Notes: generated by a model not told the origin, from the letters alone. Positions 1 through 17,474 are shown, counted from the stretch's first letter. The stretch: DNA of 64,000 bases from Pseudonocardia thermophila (GCF_900142365.1 NZ_FRAP01000018.1:1-64000), one strand, 5' to 3'. Made by a program: numbers and translations.

Positions 1-60
1 CGGGGAAAGGCGAGCCCGCCAAACGCAAACTGGCACAAAATCCAGTCAACAATAGCTCGA

Positions 61-84
61 CACACTGTTGAGTTCTCAAAAGAC
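61..84 (-). promoter_or_regulatory. rRNA operon leader, boxA-like antitermination element
   Basis: Read on the minus strand this block gives TTTTGAGAACTCAACAGTGTG, the conserved motif found in the 16S rRNA leader of actinobacterial rrn operons (boxA/processing region). It points leftward, so the 16S gene should begin just outside the window. About 60 bp of AT-richer leader follows to the window edge. Two promoter-like elements lie upstream in the same orientation. No rRNA gene body is present in the window. Confidence 0.75.
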
Positions 85-193
85 ACCCGCACACCTGTCC
101 ACCACCAGTTGCTGGTGCTGGATCGAGGGGCGTCGTCCCTCTCGGTCGGGGAGTCACTCCTGTGCACCTCTACAGTGCCGGAGCAACTCTCCT

Positions 194-222
194 ACCTTAC
201 ATGGTCCTGTCCGCGGAGGCAA
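194..222 (-). promoter_or_regulatory. rrn promoter, proximal (P2-like)
   Basis: On the minus strand a TTGCCT -35 (217-222) and TAAGGT -10 (194-199) are separated by exactly 17 bp. It lies about 110 bp upstream of the boxA-like element and points at it. The spacing and position fit a primary sigma factor rRNA promoter. Identification is by motif only. Confidence 0.6.
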
Positions 223-294
223 CCTCCGCCAGGCCCATCGGCTGGCCGCTGCGGTCCGGGGCTTCGTGGTCCCCGTCCCGGCGACGAAGAGAAA

Positions 295-323
295 GTTACA
301 CGGTCCGTTCCGGGCCGTTTCAA
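295..323 (-). promoter_or_regulatory. rrn promoter, distal (P1-like)
   Basis: On the minus strand TTGAAA (318-323) and TGTAAC (295-300) are separated by 17 bp. It lies about 100 bp upstream of the proximal promoter, giving a tandem arrangement typical of actinobacterial rrn operons. The stretch 1-433 contains only this leader and promoter region; I see no protein-coding gene in it. Confidence 0.55.
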
Positions 324-433
324 GGGGGGTCCCCCTTCTCGCATCAGCCCAGGTCAACCGGCCTTTTCGGCCCGGATGCCCCGAGGTTGGGGCGGAGGGG
401 CCGAAGCCCGTCGATCGCGAGGATCCGCCCGAC

Positions 434-1066
434 TCAGCCGGCCCGGCCCCCGAACACAGGCGCCCCCCGCCCCGGCCGGTACGGGCTCACGGCCGGGTTC
501 CCGTCGATCCAGAACCGCCACGGTGTGGTGTGCGCCGCAGTGACTCCCACCCGCGGCCCCGAGCGCACCGTCGCCGGGTCCGCCGGGGTCCCGACGCGCA
601 GGCGCACGGGCGATGTCGGATCGATCACGTCGAGGCCGTTGTGCTCCCGGCGCAACCCCAGGAGCGAGGCCAGCCGCGCCGGCCCCTTGGCGAGATCGGC
701 GTCCCGGCGCGCCGTCGGGCGGCGGACCCGGGCCACCCCGAGGTCCGACACCACCTCCCCCGCGCGCAGCAGCACCGCCGCGGGCTCGCCGTCCGGCAGG
801 CAGCTGATGTTGGCGCAGAAGTGCATGCCGTAGACGAAGTACACGTACAGATGCCCGGGCGGACCGAACATCACGGCGTTGCGCGCGGTGCGGCCCCGGT
901 AGCTGTGCGCCGCCGGGTCGTCCGCACCCCGGTAGGCCTCCACCTCGACCAGCCGCACCGCCACGGTGCCGTCCGGGGTGTCGGCCTCCAGCACGGCGCC
1001 GAGCAAGCGGACGGCGCCTTCCACGACGTCGTCCGCCAGCTCGGCGCGATCGAACAGCGGCGTCAC
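434..1066 (-). CDS. 3-methyladenine DNA glycosylase (AAG/Mpg family)
   Basis: A 210-residue AAG/Mpg-type base-excision enzyme that removes alkylated purines from DNA. The family hallmarks are visible: EVEAY near residue 40, DPAAHSYRGRTARN, then MFGPPGHLYVYFVYGMH and the LLRAGE motif. Its length matches bacterial Mpg (about 200 residues). The start is GTG at 1066, chosen because it overlaps the stop of the upstream aminotransferase as GTGA and because conserved sequence begins right after it. It is the last gene of the long arg transcription unit and precedes the divergently placed rrn promoter region. The family is clear; substrate range cannot be read from sequence. Confidence 0.9.
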   Translation of the reverse strand: MTPLFDRAELADDVVEGAVRLLGAVLEADTPDGTVAVRLVEVEAYRGADDPAAHSYRGRTARNAVMFGPPGHLYVYFVYGMHFCANISCLPDGEPAAVLLRAGEVVSDLGVARVRRPTARRDADLAKGPARLASLLGLRREHNGLDVIDPTSPVRLRVGTPADPATVRSGPRVGVTAAHTTPWRFWIDGNPAVSPYRPGRGAPVFGGRAG

Positions 1067-2322
1067 GCGCCCTGTCGGGCGATGGCCAGCTTCACGCAGG
1101 TAGCCACACCCCGGGTGGCCTTCTCGACCTCGTCGAGCACCGGGAAGCTCGGTGCGAGCCGGATCACGGCGTCGTCGGGGTCCCTGCCGTACGGGTGCGT
1201 GGCTCCGGCCGGGGTGAGCACGACCCCGGCCTCCTTCGCCAGCGCGACCGTGGCGGAGGCGATGCCCGGCGGTACGGTCAGCGTGACGAAGTAGCCGCCC
1301 TCCGGGCGCGTCCAGGACACGCCCTCGATGCCGGACAGCTCCTCGGAGAGGATCCGCTCCACCGCGGCGAACTTCGGCGCCAGGATCTCGCGGTGCTTGG
1401 CCATGTGCGCCCGCACGCCGTCGGGGCTGCCGAGGAACTCCGCGTGCCGCAGGTGGTTGACCTTGTCCGGCCCGATCGTGCGCTTCGCGGTGAGCGCGAG
1501 CCACCACTCCAGGTTCCGCTGCGACGCCCCGAAGAACGCCACCCCGGCCCCGGCCAACGTGATCTTCGACGTGGAGCCGAACACGAAGACCCGGTCGGCG
1601 TTGCCCGCCTCGGTCGCCAGCGCCAGCAGGTCGGCGATCTCGTGCTCGGTCTCGGTCAGGTGGTGGACCGTGTACGCGTTGTCCCACATGATCCGGAAGT
1701 CACCGGCCGCGGTCGGCATCGTGGCGAGCCGGCGCACCACCTCGTCGGAGTACACGACCCCGGTCGGGTTCGAGTACTTCGGGACGCACCAGATGCCCTT
1801 GATCGCCGGGTCACTCACCACGAGCTGCTCGACGACCTCCATGTCGGGGCCGTCGTCGGTCATCGGCACGGTCACCATCTCGATGCCGAGCCGCTCGCAC
1901 ACGCTGAAGTGGCGGTCGTAGCCGGGCACCGGGCACAGGAACACGACCCGCTCCTCGTCGACCCAGCGCCGCTCGCCGCCCGGCAGCGGCGAGAGCATCG
2001 CGTGCACGAGCGTGTCGTGCATGAGCTCGAGGCTGCCGTTGCCGAAAGCGACGAGCTGCTCGACCGGGACCTGCAGGAACGGGGCGAAGATCTCCCGCAG
2101 CTCCTTGAGGCCCTGCAGACCGCCGTAGTTGCGGGTGTCGGTGCCGTCCGCGGCCCGGTACTCCCCGGCGGGCAGCGTCAGCAGCTCGCTCGCCAGGTCC
2201 AGCTGCTGGGCCGACGGCTTGCCGCGCGTGAGGTCGAGCTTCATGCCCAGGTCCTTGAGCTGCTCGTAGGCGGTACGCGCGGCGTCCAGGTCGGGTCGGG
2301 CCAGGTCTGCTGGCGAGGTCAT
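1063..2322 (-). CDS. Aspartate aminotransferase, Rv3722c-like (PLP fold type I)
   Basis: A 419-residue PLP-dependent aminotransferase that closely resembles Mycobacterium tuberculosis Rv3722c, which is known as the main aspartate aminotransferase there. Visible motifs are LTRGKPS near residue 31, TDTRNYGG near 61, PKYSNPTG at 181-188, DNAY at 214-217 and the PLP lysine in STSKIT (K253). The ATG at 2322 has an AAGGA ribosome site upstream and starts 10 bp after argH ends, so a longer GTG-started reading frame to 2460 is rejected. Aspartate is the nitrogen donor for argininosuccinate synthesis, so its place at the end of the arginine operon makes metabolic sense. Confidence 0.85.
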   Translation of the reverse strand: MTSPADLARPDLDAARTAYEQLKDLGMKLDLTRGKPSAQQLDLASELLTLPAGEYRAADGTDTRNYGGLQGLKELREIFAPFLQVPVEQLVAFGNGSLELMHDTLVHAMLSPLPGGERRWVDEERVVFLCPVPGYDRHFSVCERLGIEMVTVPMTDDGPDMEVVEQLVVSDPAIKGIWCVPKYSNPTGVVYSDEVVRRLATMPTAAGDFRIMWDNAYTVHHLTETEHEIADLLALATEAGNADRVFVFGSTSKITLAGAGVAFFGASQRNLEWWLALTAKRTIGPDKVNHLRHAEFLGSPDGVRAHMAKHREILAPKFAAVERILSEELSGIEGVSWTRPEGGYFVTLTVPPGIASATVALAKEAGVVLTPAGATHPYGRDPDDAVIRLAPSFPVLDEVEKATRGVATCVKLAIARQGA

Positions 2323-2332
2323 GACAGTCCTT

Positions 2333-6332
<4,000 letters not shown>

Positions 6333-6336
<4 letters not shown>

Positions 6337-7215
6337 TCCGCGCCTCCGGTCACCATCGTTCCCACTCCCTCACTGGTGAAGACCTCCAGCAGCACCGAGT
6401 GCGGCACCCGCCCGTCGATGACGTGCGCCGCGGGCACCCCGCCGCGCACGGCGCGCAGGCACGCCTCCATCTTCGGCGCCATCCCGGCCTCCAGCGCGGG
6501 CAGCATCGGCTCGAGCTCGTCGGCGGTCAGTGAGCTGATCAGCGAGTCCGGGTCGGGGTAGTTCGAGTACAGCCCCTCGACGTCGGTCAGCACGACCAGC
6601 TTCGCCGCGCCCAGCGCCGAGGCGAGCGCCGCGGCCGCGCTGTCGGCGTTGATGTTGTAGACAGTGCCCTCGGTGTCCGGGGCGACCCCCGCGACCACGG
6701 GGATCCGCCCGGCCGCCACGATGTCGAGCACCGCGTCCGGGTTGACCTCGACCACGTCGCCGACCAGGCCGATGTCGACCGGTTCGCCGTCGACGAGCGC
6801 GGTGCGCTTCTCCGCGGTGAACAGGCCTGCGTCCTCGCCGGACAGGCCCACGGCGTACGGGCCGTGCTGGTTGATCAGCCCGACCAACTCGCGGCCGACC
6901 TGTCCGACGAGCACCATGCGGACGACGTCGATCGTCTCCGGGGTGGTGACGCGCAGCCCGCCGCGGAACTCCCCCGGCAGGCCCAGCCGCTTGAGCATCG
7001 CGCTGATCTGCGGACCGCCGCCGTGGACGACGACCGGCTGGATGCCGGCGAGCCGCAGGAACACCATGTCCTGCGCGAACGCCTGCTTCAGCTCCTCGTC
7101 GATCATGGCGTTGCCGCCGTACTTGACGACGATGATCTTGCCGTGGAACCGCTGCAACCAGGGCAGGGCCTCGGCGAGCACCCCCGCCTTCGCCAGCGCG
7201 GACTCGATGGTCGTA

Positions 7216-7232
<17 letters not shown>
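6333..7232 (-). CDS. argB: Acetylglutamate kinase
   Basis: A 299-residue amino-acid kinase family enzyme phosphorylating N-acetylglutamate. It has VVKYGGNAM near residue 36, the VVHGGGPQI glycine-rich loop, [12 protein letters not shown] and a C-terminal MAPKMEAC segment. The start is GTG at 7232 and lies 17 bp inside argJ. An N-terminal extension of about 30 residues before the kinase core suggests an arginine-sensitive, hexameric type, which is an inference from length. Confidence 0.95.
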
Positions 7233-9978
<2,746 letters not shown>

Positions 9979-10041
9979 GGCACGTACTCTATGGCCGTTT
10001 AGTGACACATCCTGACCTCAATTCGTCGGATTCTGGAAGAC

Positions 10042-11004
10042 ATGGCGGACCCGAGCTCACGCATGCTGCGGCTGCTGTCGCTGCTGCAGACCCACCGGTA
10101 CTGGCCCGGCGCCGAGCTGGCTGAGCGGCTCGGGGTCTCGGTGCGCACGCTCCGCCGCGACGTGGACCGGCTGCGCGAGCTCGGCTACCCGGTGAACGCC
10201 ACCCGCGGCGTCGACGGCGGCTACCAGCTGGCCGCCGGTGCGGCCCTGCCCCCGCTCGTGCTGGACGACGAGGAGGCGGTCGCGCTCGCCGTCGGGCTGC
10301 AGACGGCAGCGCAGGGCGGGATCGCCGGCATCGCCGAGTCGTCGGTGCGAGCGCTGGCGAAGGTCGTCCAGGTGATGCCGCCGCGGCTGCGCCGCCGGGT
10401 CGACGCCCTGCGCGCGATGACGTCACCGGCCGCGTGGACCACCGGCGGGTCGGTCGTCGATCCCGACGTGCTGACGACGATCGCAGAGGCGTGCCGAGCC
10501 GAGGAGCGGTTGGAGTTCGCCTACACCGCTGCCGACGGCACGCCCAGCGAACGGCTGGTGGAACCGCTGCGGATGGTCGCGCTCGGGCGGCGCTGGTACC
10601 TGGTCGCCTACGACCTGCACCGGCACGACTGGCGCAGCTTCCGGCTCGACCGACTCACGGGGCCGCGCCGCACCGGGGTGCGGTTCCGACCCCGCGAGCT
10701 GCCCGCCGCGGACGCCGTCGAGTTCGTGCGGGCGGCGATGGACCAGCGGCCGGGTGTCGTCTTCGACGTCGACATCCGGTTCGCCGCCCCGGCCGAGCGG
10801 GTGCGGGCGCACGTGGGTCGGTGGGGTGAGGTCGAGCCGGAGTGCGACGGCTGCCGGATGCGGATGCGCGTCGATACGCTCGACTGGCCCGCCATGGTGA
10901 TCGCCTCGCTCGGAGTGGCCGCAGAGGTGATCTCCCCGCCCGAACTGATCGCTCACGCCCGCACGTGGGCCCGCACCCTCGACCGCGTCCGGGAGGTGTC
11001 GTGA
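10042..11004 (+). CDS. YafY/WYL-domain transcriptional regulator
   Basis: A 320-residue regulator. The N-terminus is a DeoR-like helix-turn-helix (GAELAERLGVSVRTLRRDVDRL, about residues 20-41). The centre and C-terminus hold a WYL ligand-sensing domain with RRWYLVAYDLHRHDWRSF-type sequence near residue 180. It is divergent from the dinB gene across a 63-bp gap that must contain both promoters. Its stop overlaps the next gene as GTGA, so it is co-transcribed with the AlkD-like gene. Confidence 0.88.
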   Translation: MADPSSRMLRLLSLLQTHRYWPGAELAERLGVSVRTLRRDVDRLRELGYPVNATRGVDGGYQLAAGAALPPLVLDDEEAVALAVGLQTAAQGGIAGIAESSVRALAKVVQVMPPRLRRRVDALRAMTSPAAWTTGGSVVDPDVLTTIAEACRAEERLEFAYTAADGTPSERLVEPLRMVALGRRWYLVAYDLHRHDWRSFRLDRLTGPRRTGVRFRPRELPAADAVEFVRAAMDQRPGVVFDVDIRFAAPAERVRAHVGRWGEVEPECDGCRMRMRVDTLDWPAMVIASLGVAAEVISPPELIAHARTWARTLDRVREVS

Positions 11005-11690
11005 CCGAACTCGCCCAGCTGCTGCGCGACGGGCTCGCCGCGCTGGCGGTGCCCGGCGACGCGCCGGTCATGCAGGCCTACATGAAGTCGGCGATGCCGT
11101 TCCGCGGGGTGAAGAAGCCGGCCCGCGAGAAACTGGTCAGAGAGGCACTCGCAGCGCATCCCGTGCCGGACGCGGCCGCGCTGGCCGCGACCGTCGACGC
11201 GCTGTGGGACGACGCCGCCTACCGCGAGGAGCGCTACCTCGCGATCGCGCTCATCGGGCAGCGCCGGCACCTGCCGTGGATCGGCCTCGACTGGCTGCCC
11301 CGGCTGCGGCACTGGATCGTAGACGGGGCGTGGTGGGACTACGTCGACGAGCTGGCCAGCAAGCACGTGGGGCGGCTGCTGCGGGCGCATCCCGCCGAGC
11401 TGACTCCCGTGGTGCGCGGGTGGGCCACCGATCCGGACCGCTGGCTGCGGCGCACCGCGGTGATCTGCCAGCTGACCGCGGGCGCGGACACCGATCTGGG
11501 CCTGCTCACCCACGCGATCGAGGCGAACCTCACCGATCCCGACTTCTTCCTGCGCAAGGGCATCGGGTGGGCGCTGCGCCAGTACGCGCGGACGGACCCC
11601 GAGTGGGTGCGAGCGTTCGTCGCCGCGCACCCGGGGCTCTCGGCGCTGTCGAAGAAGGAGGCGCTGCGGCGGATCGGCGGAGCGGGGTGA
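11001..11690 (+). CDS. AlkD-like DNA alkylation repair protein
   Basis: A 229-residue all-helical HEAT-like repeat protein of the DNA alkylation repair (AlkD) family. MQAYMKSAMPFRGVKKPARE near the N-terminus, the tryptophan-rich WIVDGAWWDYVDELA segment and the DPDFFLRKGIGWALRQYA region are typical of it. AlkD homologues excise 3- and 7-alkylpurines. The GTG start at 11001 overlaps the WYL regulator stop, which places it under the same promoter. It converges on pheT with 43 bp between the stops. Confidence 0.88.
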   Translation: MTELAQLLRDGLAALAVPGDAPVMQAYMKSAMPFRGVKKPAREKLVREALAAHPVPDAAALAATVDALWDDAAYREERYLAIALIGQRRHLPWIGLDWLPRLRHWIVDGAWWDYVDELASKHVGRLLRAHPAELTPVVRGWATDPDRWLRRTAVICQLTAGADTDLGLLTHAIEANLTDPDFFLRKGIGWALRQYARTDPEWVRAFVAAHPGLSALSKKEALRRIGGAG

Positions 11691-11733
11691 TCCCGGGCCT
11701 CGGCCGGGTGGACCAGCCGGGGCGATGGCGAGC

Positions 11734-14229
11734 TCAACCGCGCAGCGCTGCTCCGTACCGCTCCACGGCGACCGCGACCGCCGCGTCCCGTGCGGCGTTG
11801 GCCTCCTCGCTGGTCAGCGTCCGGTCCGGTGCGCGGAAGCGCAGCGTGTAGGCCAGGGAGCGCTTACCCTCCCCGATCTGCTCGCCCGCGTAGACGTCGA
11901 ACAGCCGCACGTCCTCCAGCAGGTCGCCGCCGCCGTCCTCCAGCGCCTCGGCCAGCGCCGCGGCCGGCACGTCCGCGTCGACGACGAGCGCGACGTCGAC
12001 CGTGACCGGCGGGTACGGCGAGACCACCGGATGCGGGCGGGCGTCGTCGAGCGGGATCAGGTCGAGATCGATCTCCATCGCGCAGGTGCGCGGCGGCAGC
12101 TCCAGCCGCTCGACGACCTTCGGGTGCAGCTCGCCCGCGTGCCCGATCGGCCAGTCACCGCAGCGGATCTCGGCGCAGCGGCCCGGGTGGAACGGCGGCA
12201 GGTCGCCCTTGGTCGCGCGCAGCTGCACCCCGGCGGCCTGCCCGACGAGCAGCGCGGCCTGCACGGCGTCGGCCCAGCTCGCGGGCCGGCCGGGGCCCCA
12301 CCAACCGCGGGCCTCGCGGTCCCCGGCGAGCACCACCCCGACGTGCACCGGCTGCTGCGGCAGCGCGGCGTTGATCTGCGCGTACACCTCGTCGCTCGGG
12401 CGGCGGTCCACCGGCGGGTCCGGCATCGGGACCTTCTCCGTGCGCGGCTGGGTGACCTGCCCCACAGTGTAGAGAGCGAGATCGGTCATGCCGCGGGAGC
12501 GGTTGCGGACCAGCGCGTCCAGCAGGCCCGGCAGCAGGGTGCCGGCCAGCTCGGCGCGGTCGGCGTCGAGCGGGTTCACCACGTGGATCGTGCGCCGGCG
12601 CGGATCGTCCTCGGCCAGCCCGAACGCGTCCCACACCGACGGGTCGACGAACGGGAACGGCAGCACCTCGACGTAGCCGTGCTCGGCCAGTGCCCGCGAC
12701 ACCGCACGACGGCGGCGCTGAGCCGGGGTGAGGCCGCGGCCGGGCGGGGCCGCCGGCAGCACCGACGGGATCTGGTCGAACCCCTCGAGCCGCAGCACCT
12801 CCTCGACCAGGTCCGCGGCGCGGGTGAGATCGGCCCGCCACGACGGCGGGGTCGCCACCACGTGGCCGCGGCCGTCGTCGCCGGTGACCAGTTCGACCGC
12901 GCAGCCGATCTGGGTGAGCCTGCGCACCGTGGCGCCGCGCGGATAGGTCACGCCGGCGACGCGGTCGGGCAGGTCGAGCGGCATCCGCACCGGGGCGGCC
13001 GCACCCACCTCGCCGACGTCGGTGCGGCCCGGGGCGATCGTGCCGCCGCCGAACTCGACGAGCAGCTGCGCCGCCCGCTCGGCCGCGATGGGCGGCAGCT
13101 GCGGGTCGACGGTGCGCTCGAACCGCTTCGACGCCTCGCTGGGCAGCTTGTGCCGCCGCGCCGCGCGCGCGATGACGGCGGGCGCGAAGTGCGCAGCCTC
13201 CAGCAGCACGTCCACCGGCTCGGTCCCGCCGACCGGGATCTCCGTGCTCGCCCCGCCCATGACACCGGCGAGGCCGATCGGGCCGCTGTCGTCCGTGATG
13301 AGCAGGTCGTCCGGGTCGAGGGTGCGAACGGTGTCGTCGAGGGTGGTCAGCTTCTCCCCCGCCACCGCGCGGCGCACCACGATCGGCCCGCTGACCAGCG
13401 AAGCGTCGTAGGCGTGCAGCGGCTGGCCCAGCTCGAGCATCACGTAGTTGGTGACGTCGACGATCAGCGAGATCGGCCGCATCCCGGCGGCGAGCAGGCG
13501 TCGCTGCATCCACCACGGGGTCGGCGCGGCCGGGTCGACGCCGTCGACGCGGCGGGCGACGAACCGGGAGCACGCGGCGTCGTCGAGCCGGACGGGCCAG
13601 GCCTCACCCGCCGCCTCGGGCACCGGGACGCGCAGCACCGGGTCGGTGTAGTCGACGTCGAGCGAAGCGCCGAGCTCGCGGGCGAGCCCGCGCACCGCGA
13701 AGCAGTAGCCGCGGTCCGGGGTGACGTTGAGCTCGATCACCGGCTCGTGCAGGCCGAGCACGTCGGCGGCCGGGGTGCCGGGCTCGGCAGTGCCGGGCGG
13801 CAGCACCAGGATCCCGGTGTGGTCGGTGCCGATGCCCAGCTCGCGCGCCGAGGCGATCATGCCCTCGGAGAGGTGCCCGTAGGTCTTGCGGGCGCCCACC
13901 TCGAACCCGCCCGGCAGCACCGTGCCGGGCAACGTGACGACGACCAGGTCACCGACCGCGAAGTTCGTGGCCCCGCAGATCACGTTCTGCGGTTCGCCGG
14001 TGCCGTTGGCGTCGCCGACGTCGAGCTGGACCCAGCGGATCGGCTTCTTGAACCCGGTCAGCTCCTCGATGCCGAGGACCCGGCCGACCACGACCGGGCC
14101 CCGGACGTCGGGTGCCGGGTGGATCTCCTCGATCTCCAGCCCGACCGTGACGAAGGCCTCACCCAGCTCCTCGGCCGAGCGCTCACCGATCTCGACGTAC
14201 TCGGCCAGCCAGGACTGCGTAACGCGCAC
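11734..14229 (-). CDS. pheT: Phenylalanine--tRNA ligase beta subunit
   Basis: An 831-residue PheRS beta chain. In order it has the N-terminal OB-fold tRNA-binding domain (about 40-150), the B3/B4 editing domain, the B5 domain, a catalytic-like core and the C-terminal FDX-ACB anticodon-binding domain ending in LRFRAPDRTLTSEEAN. It pairs with pheS to form the alpha2-beta2 enzyme. It begins 8 bp after the pheS stop. The long open frame on the opposite strand is a GC shadow. Confidence 0.97.
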   Translation of the reverse strand: MRVTQSWLAEYVEIGERSAEELGEAFVTVGLEIEEIHPAPDVRGPVVVGRVLGIEELTGFKKPIRWVQLDVGDANGTGEPQNVICGATNFAVGDLVVVTLPGTVLPGGFEVGARKTYGHLSEGMIASARELGIGTDHTGILVLPPGTAEPGTPAADVLGLHEPVIELNVTPDRGYCFAVRGLARELGASLDVDYTDPVLRVPVPEAAGEAWPVRLDDAACSRFVARRVDGVDPAAPTPWWMQRRLLAAGMRPISLIVDVTNYVMLELGQPLHAYDASLVSGPIVVRRAVAGEKLTTLDDTVRTLDPDDLLITDDSGPIGLAGVMGGASTEIPVGGTEPVDVLLEAAHFAPAVIARAARRHKLPSEASKRFERTVDPQLPPIAAERAAQLLVEFGGGTIAPGRTDVGEVGAAAPVRMPLDLPDRVAGVTYPRGATVRRLTQIGCAVELVTGDDGRGHVVATPPSWRADLTRAADLVEEVLRLEGFDQIPSVLPAAPPGRGLTPAQRRRRAVSRALAEHGYVEVLPFPFVDPSVWDAFGLAEDDPRRRTIHVVNPLDADRAELAGTLLPGLLDALVRNRSRGMTDLALYTVGQVTQPRTEKVPMPDPPVDRRPSDEVYAQINAALPQQPVHVGVVLAGDREARGWWGPGRPASWADAVQAALLVGQAAGVQLRATKGDLPPFHPGRCAEIRCGDWPIGHAGELHPKVVERLELPPRTCAMEIDLDLIPLDDARPHPVVSPYPPVTVDVALVVDADVPAAALAEALEDGGGDLLEDVRLFDVYAGEQIGEGKRSLAYTLRFRAPDRTLTSEEANAARDAAVAVAVERYGAALRG

Positions 14230-14237
14230 GACTCTCC

Positions 14238-15398
<1,161 letters not shown>

Positions 15399-16166
15399 TC
15401 AGCGACGCGCGGCCACCGTCGCGTACAGGCAGATGGCGGCCGCGGTGGCCAGGTTGAGGCTCTCGGCGCGGCCGTGGATCGGCACGCGCACCCGGTGGTC
15501 GGCCGCCGCGGAGACGGCCGCCGGCACGCCGTGCGCCTCGCTGCCGAAGATCCACGCCACCGGTGCGGCGAGCAGCCGCGCGGTGTCGGGATCGTGCAGG
15601 TCGAGCTCGCCGCGCCCGTCCGCGACGAGCAGGGTGAGCCCGGCGGCACGGCACGCGCCGAGCACTGCGGCGGCGTCACGGTCGCGGGCCAGCGGCAGGT
15701 GGAACACGCTGCCCGTGGACGCACGGACGGCCTTGCCGTTGTGCGGGTCGACGGTGTCGCCGGCCAGCAGCACGGCGTCGGCGCCCGCCGCGTCGGCGAC
15801 CCGGATGATCGTGCCGGCGTTGCCGGGGTCGGACACGCCGGCGCAGACCGCGACGAGCGTGGGTCGCTCCCCCAGCGCCTCGGCCGGGGTGACGTCGAGC
15901 AGATCGCACACGGCGACCAGCCCCTGCGGGGTGACGGTCTCCGACAGCGACTCGGCGGCCCGGTCGGTGACGAGGCTGATCCGGGCCCCGGCGTCCTCGG
16001 CGGCGGCGCGGAGCTCGGGATGGCGCTCCGCGGCCGCAGCGGTCACGAACAGCTCGCGCACCCGCCCGTAGGCGAGCGCTTCACGGACCGCCTGGGCCCC
16101 TTCGACGAGGAACCGCCCGGCCCGATCGCGGCCCGCGCGGCGCAGCAGCTTGCGGGCTGCGACCAC
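15399..16166 (-). CDS. SpoU/TrmH-family RNA 2'-O-methyltransferase
   Basis: A knotted SPOUT methyltransferase, about 255 residues. The family motifs NAGTIIRVADAAGAD, WIFGSEAHG and SLNLATAAAI are visible, with the N-terminal RNA-binding substrate domain before them. It is in the position where actinobacteria usually carry a 23S rRNA methyltransferase between rplT and pheS. The reading frame has no ATG, and the first in-frame GTG is at 16166; the family usually begins about 10-15 residues earlier, so a CTG start nearer 16220 cannot be excluded. The exact target nucleotide is not readable. Confidence 0.85.
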   Translation of the reverse strand: MVAARKLLRRAGRDRAGRFLVEGAQAVREALAYGRVRELFVTAAAAERHPELRAAAEDAGARISLVTDRAAESLSETVTPQGLVAVCDLLDVTPAEALGERPTLVAVCAGVSDPGNAGTIIRVADAAGADAVLLAGDTVDPHNGKAVRASTGSVFHLPLARDRDAAAVLGACRAAGLTLLVADGRGELDLHDPDTARLLAAPVAWIFGSEAHGVPAAVSAAADHRVRVPIHGRAESLNLATAAAICLYATVAARR

Positions 16167-16219
16167 GCGCGGGGTGCGGTCGGTGCCGGGCGGTCCCGGG
16201 AGCGTCGTGCTCAGCGTGC

Positions 16220-16600
16220 TCAGGCGGCGGACCCGCCGGCCGGCGCGGGCACGTTCGCCTTGGCCAGCTCGACCAGCGCGGTGAACGCGGCCGGGTCGTT
16301 CACGGCCAGCTCCGCGAGGTTCTTGCGGTCGACCTCGACCTCGGCGATCTTGAGGCCCTGGATGAACCGGTTGTACGTCATGCCGTTCGCACGGGCGGCG
16401 GCGTTGATCCGCGTGATCCACAGCTGCCGGAAGTCACCCTTGCGGGCACGCCGGTCCCGGTAGGCGTAGTTCAGCGAGTGGAGCACCTGCTCCTTCGCCT
16501 TGCGGTACAGGCGGGACCGCTGCCCGCGGTAACCGCTGGCCAGCTCGAGGGTGGTCCGACGCTTCTTGGCGGCGTTGACCGCGCGCTTCACGCGTGCCAT
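16220..16600 (-). CDS. rplT: 50S ribosomal protein L20
   Basis: A 126-residue L20 beginning [15 protein letters not shown], followed by the conserved [20 protein letters not shown] and [16 protein letters not shown] blocks. It binds 23S rRNA early in assembly, and in other bacteria represses its own operon. It is downstream of rpmI with a 63-bp gap. A short alanine/proline-rich tail extends the usual C-terminus. Confidence 0.97.
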   Translation of the reverse strand: MARVKRAVNAAKKRRTTLELASGYRGQRSRLYRKAKEQVLHSLNYAYRDRRARKGDFRQLWITRINAAARANGMTYNRFIQGLKIAEVEVDRKNLAELAVNDPAAFTALVELAKANVPAPAGGSAA

Positions 16601-16663
16601 GGGGAGTCGTCCTTACGTGTGGTGGAGATCAGTACGGGGAGCTCGGGTGATTGCGGAGCTCTC

Positions 16664-16858
16664 TCAGAGACCGAGCAGCTTCTTGACGCGCTTGACGTCG
16701 GCCTTGGCGACGGGGGCGTAGCGCCCGAGGTCGCGGGCCTCCTTGCTCGACTTGACCTCCATCCGGTGGCGGAGGCCGGTCTGCTCGCGCATGAGCTTTC
16801 CGCTCCCCGTCACGCGGATCCGCTTGGCGGTCCCCTTGTGCGTCTTGTTCTTGGGCAT
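16664..16858 (-). CDS. rpmI: 50S ribosomal protein L35
   Basis: A 64-residue L35 beginning MPKNKTHKGTAKRIRVT, with the typical basic composition and a C-terminal VKRVKKLLGL. It lies between infC and rplT as in most bacteria. Confidence 0.97.
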   Translation of the reverse strand: MPKNKTHKGTAKRIRVTGSGKLMREQTGLRHRMEVKSSKEARDLGRYAPVAKADVKRVKKLLGL

Positions 16859-16922
16859 GGCGGGTCCTACTTCCCTGCCGACGTCGTGCGTCGGCGCTAC
16901 GTGAGTGCTGAGCCGCGGCGCG

Positions 16923-17474
16923 TCAGTTGCGCTGCGAGCTCTCGGCCGCGCGGTGGCGGGCCGCCTTCTTGTTCGGAGCGATCACCATCGTCATGTTGCG
17001 ACCGTCCTGCTTCGGCGCGGCCTCGACCGTGCCGAGCTCAGCCACGTCCTCGGCCAGTCGCTGCAGCAGCCGGTACCCGAGCTCGGGGCGGGACTGCTCG
17101 CGGCCGCGGAACATGATCGTCACCTTGACCTTGTTGCCGCTCTCGAGGAAGCGCACGACGTTGCGCTTCTTCGTCTCGTAGTCGTGGTTGTCGATCTTCG
17201 GCCGGAGCTTCTGCTCCTTGATCGTGGTGAGCTGCTGATTGCGACGGGACTCCCGGGCCTTCTGCGCGCTCTCGTACTTGAACTTCCCGTAGTCCATGAG
17301 CTTGCAGACCGGCGGGCGGGCCTGGGCAGCGACCTCCACGAGGTCGAGCTCGGCCTCCTGCGCAAGGCGAAGGGCGTCCTCGATGCGCACGATGCCGACC
17401 TGTTCACCGTTCGGCCCGACCAGTCGGACCTCGGGAACCCGGATACGGTCGTTGATGCGCGTTTCTGTGGTAAT
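16923..17474 (-). CDS. infC: Translation initiation factor IF-3, ATT start codon
   Basis: A 183-residue IF-3 with the N-terminal domain ([21 protein letters not shown]) and the C-terminal 30S-binding domain separated by the lysine/arginine-rich linker. No ATG, GTG or TTG lies in frame at the expected N-terminus. The minus strand reads GAGGAGACCCC then ATT, giving a strong ribosome site at ideal spacing, so the start is ATT at 17474. IF-3 discriminates against non-standard starts, and E. coli infC uses AUU for autoregulation, so the same control is expected here. The frame continues open upstream to 17765, but that part is non-coding leader. Confidence 0.93.
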   Translation of the reverse strand: MTTETRINDRIRVPEVRLVGPNGEQVGIVRIEDALRLAQEAELDLVEVAAQARPPVCKLMDYGKFKYESAQKARESRRNQQLTTIKEQKLRPKIDNHDYETKKRNVVRFLESGNKVKVTIMFRGREQSRPELGYRLLQRLAEDVAELGTVEAAPKQDGRNMTMVIAPNKKAARHRAAESSQRN

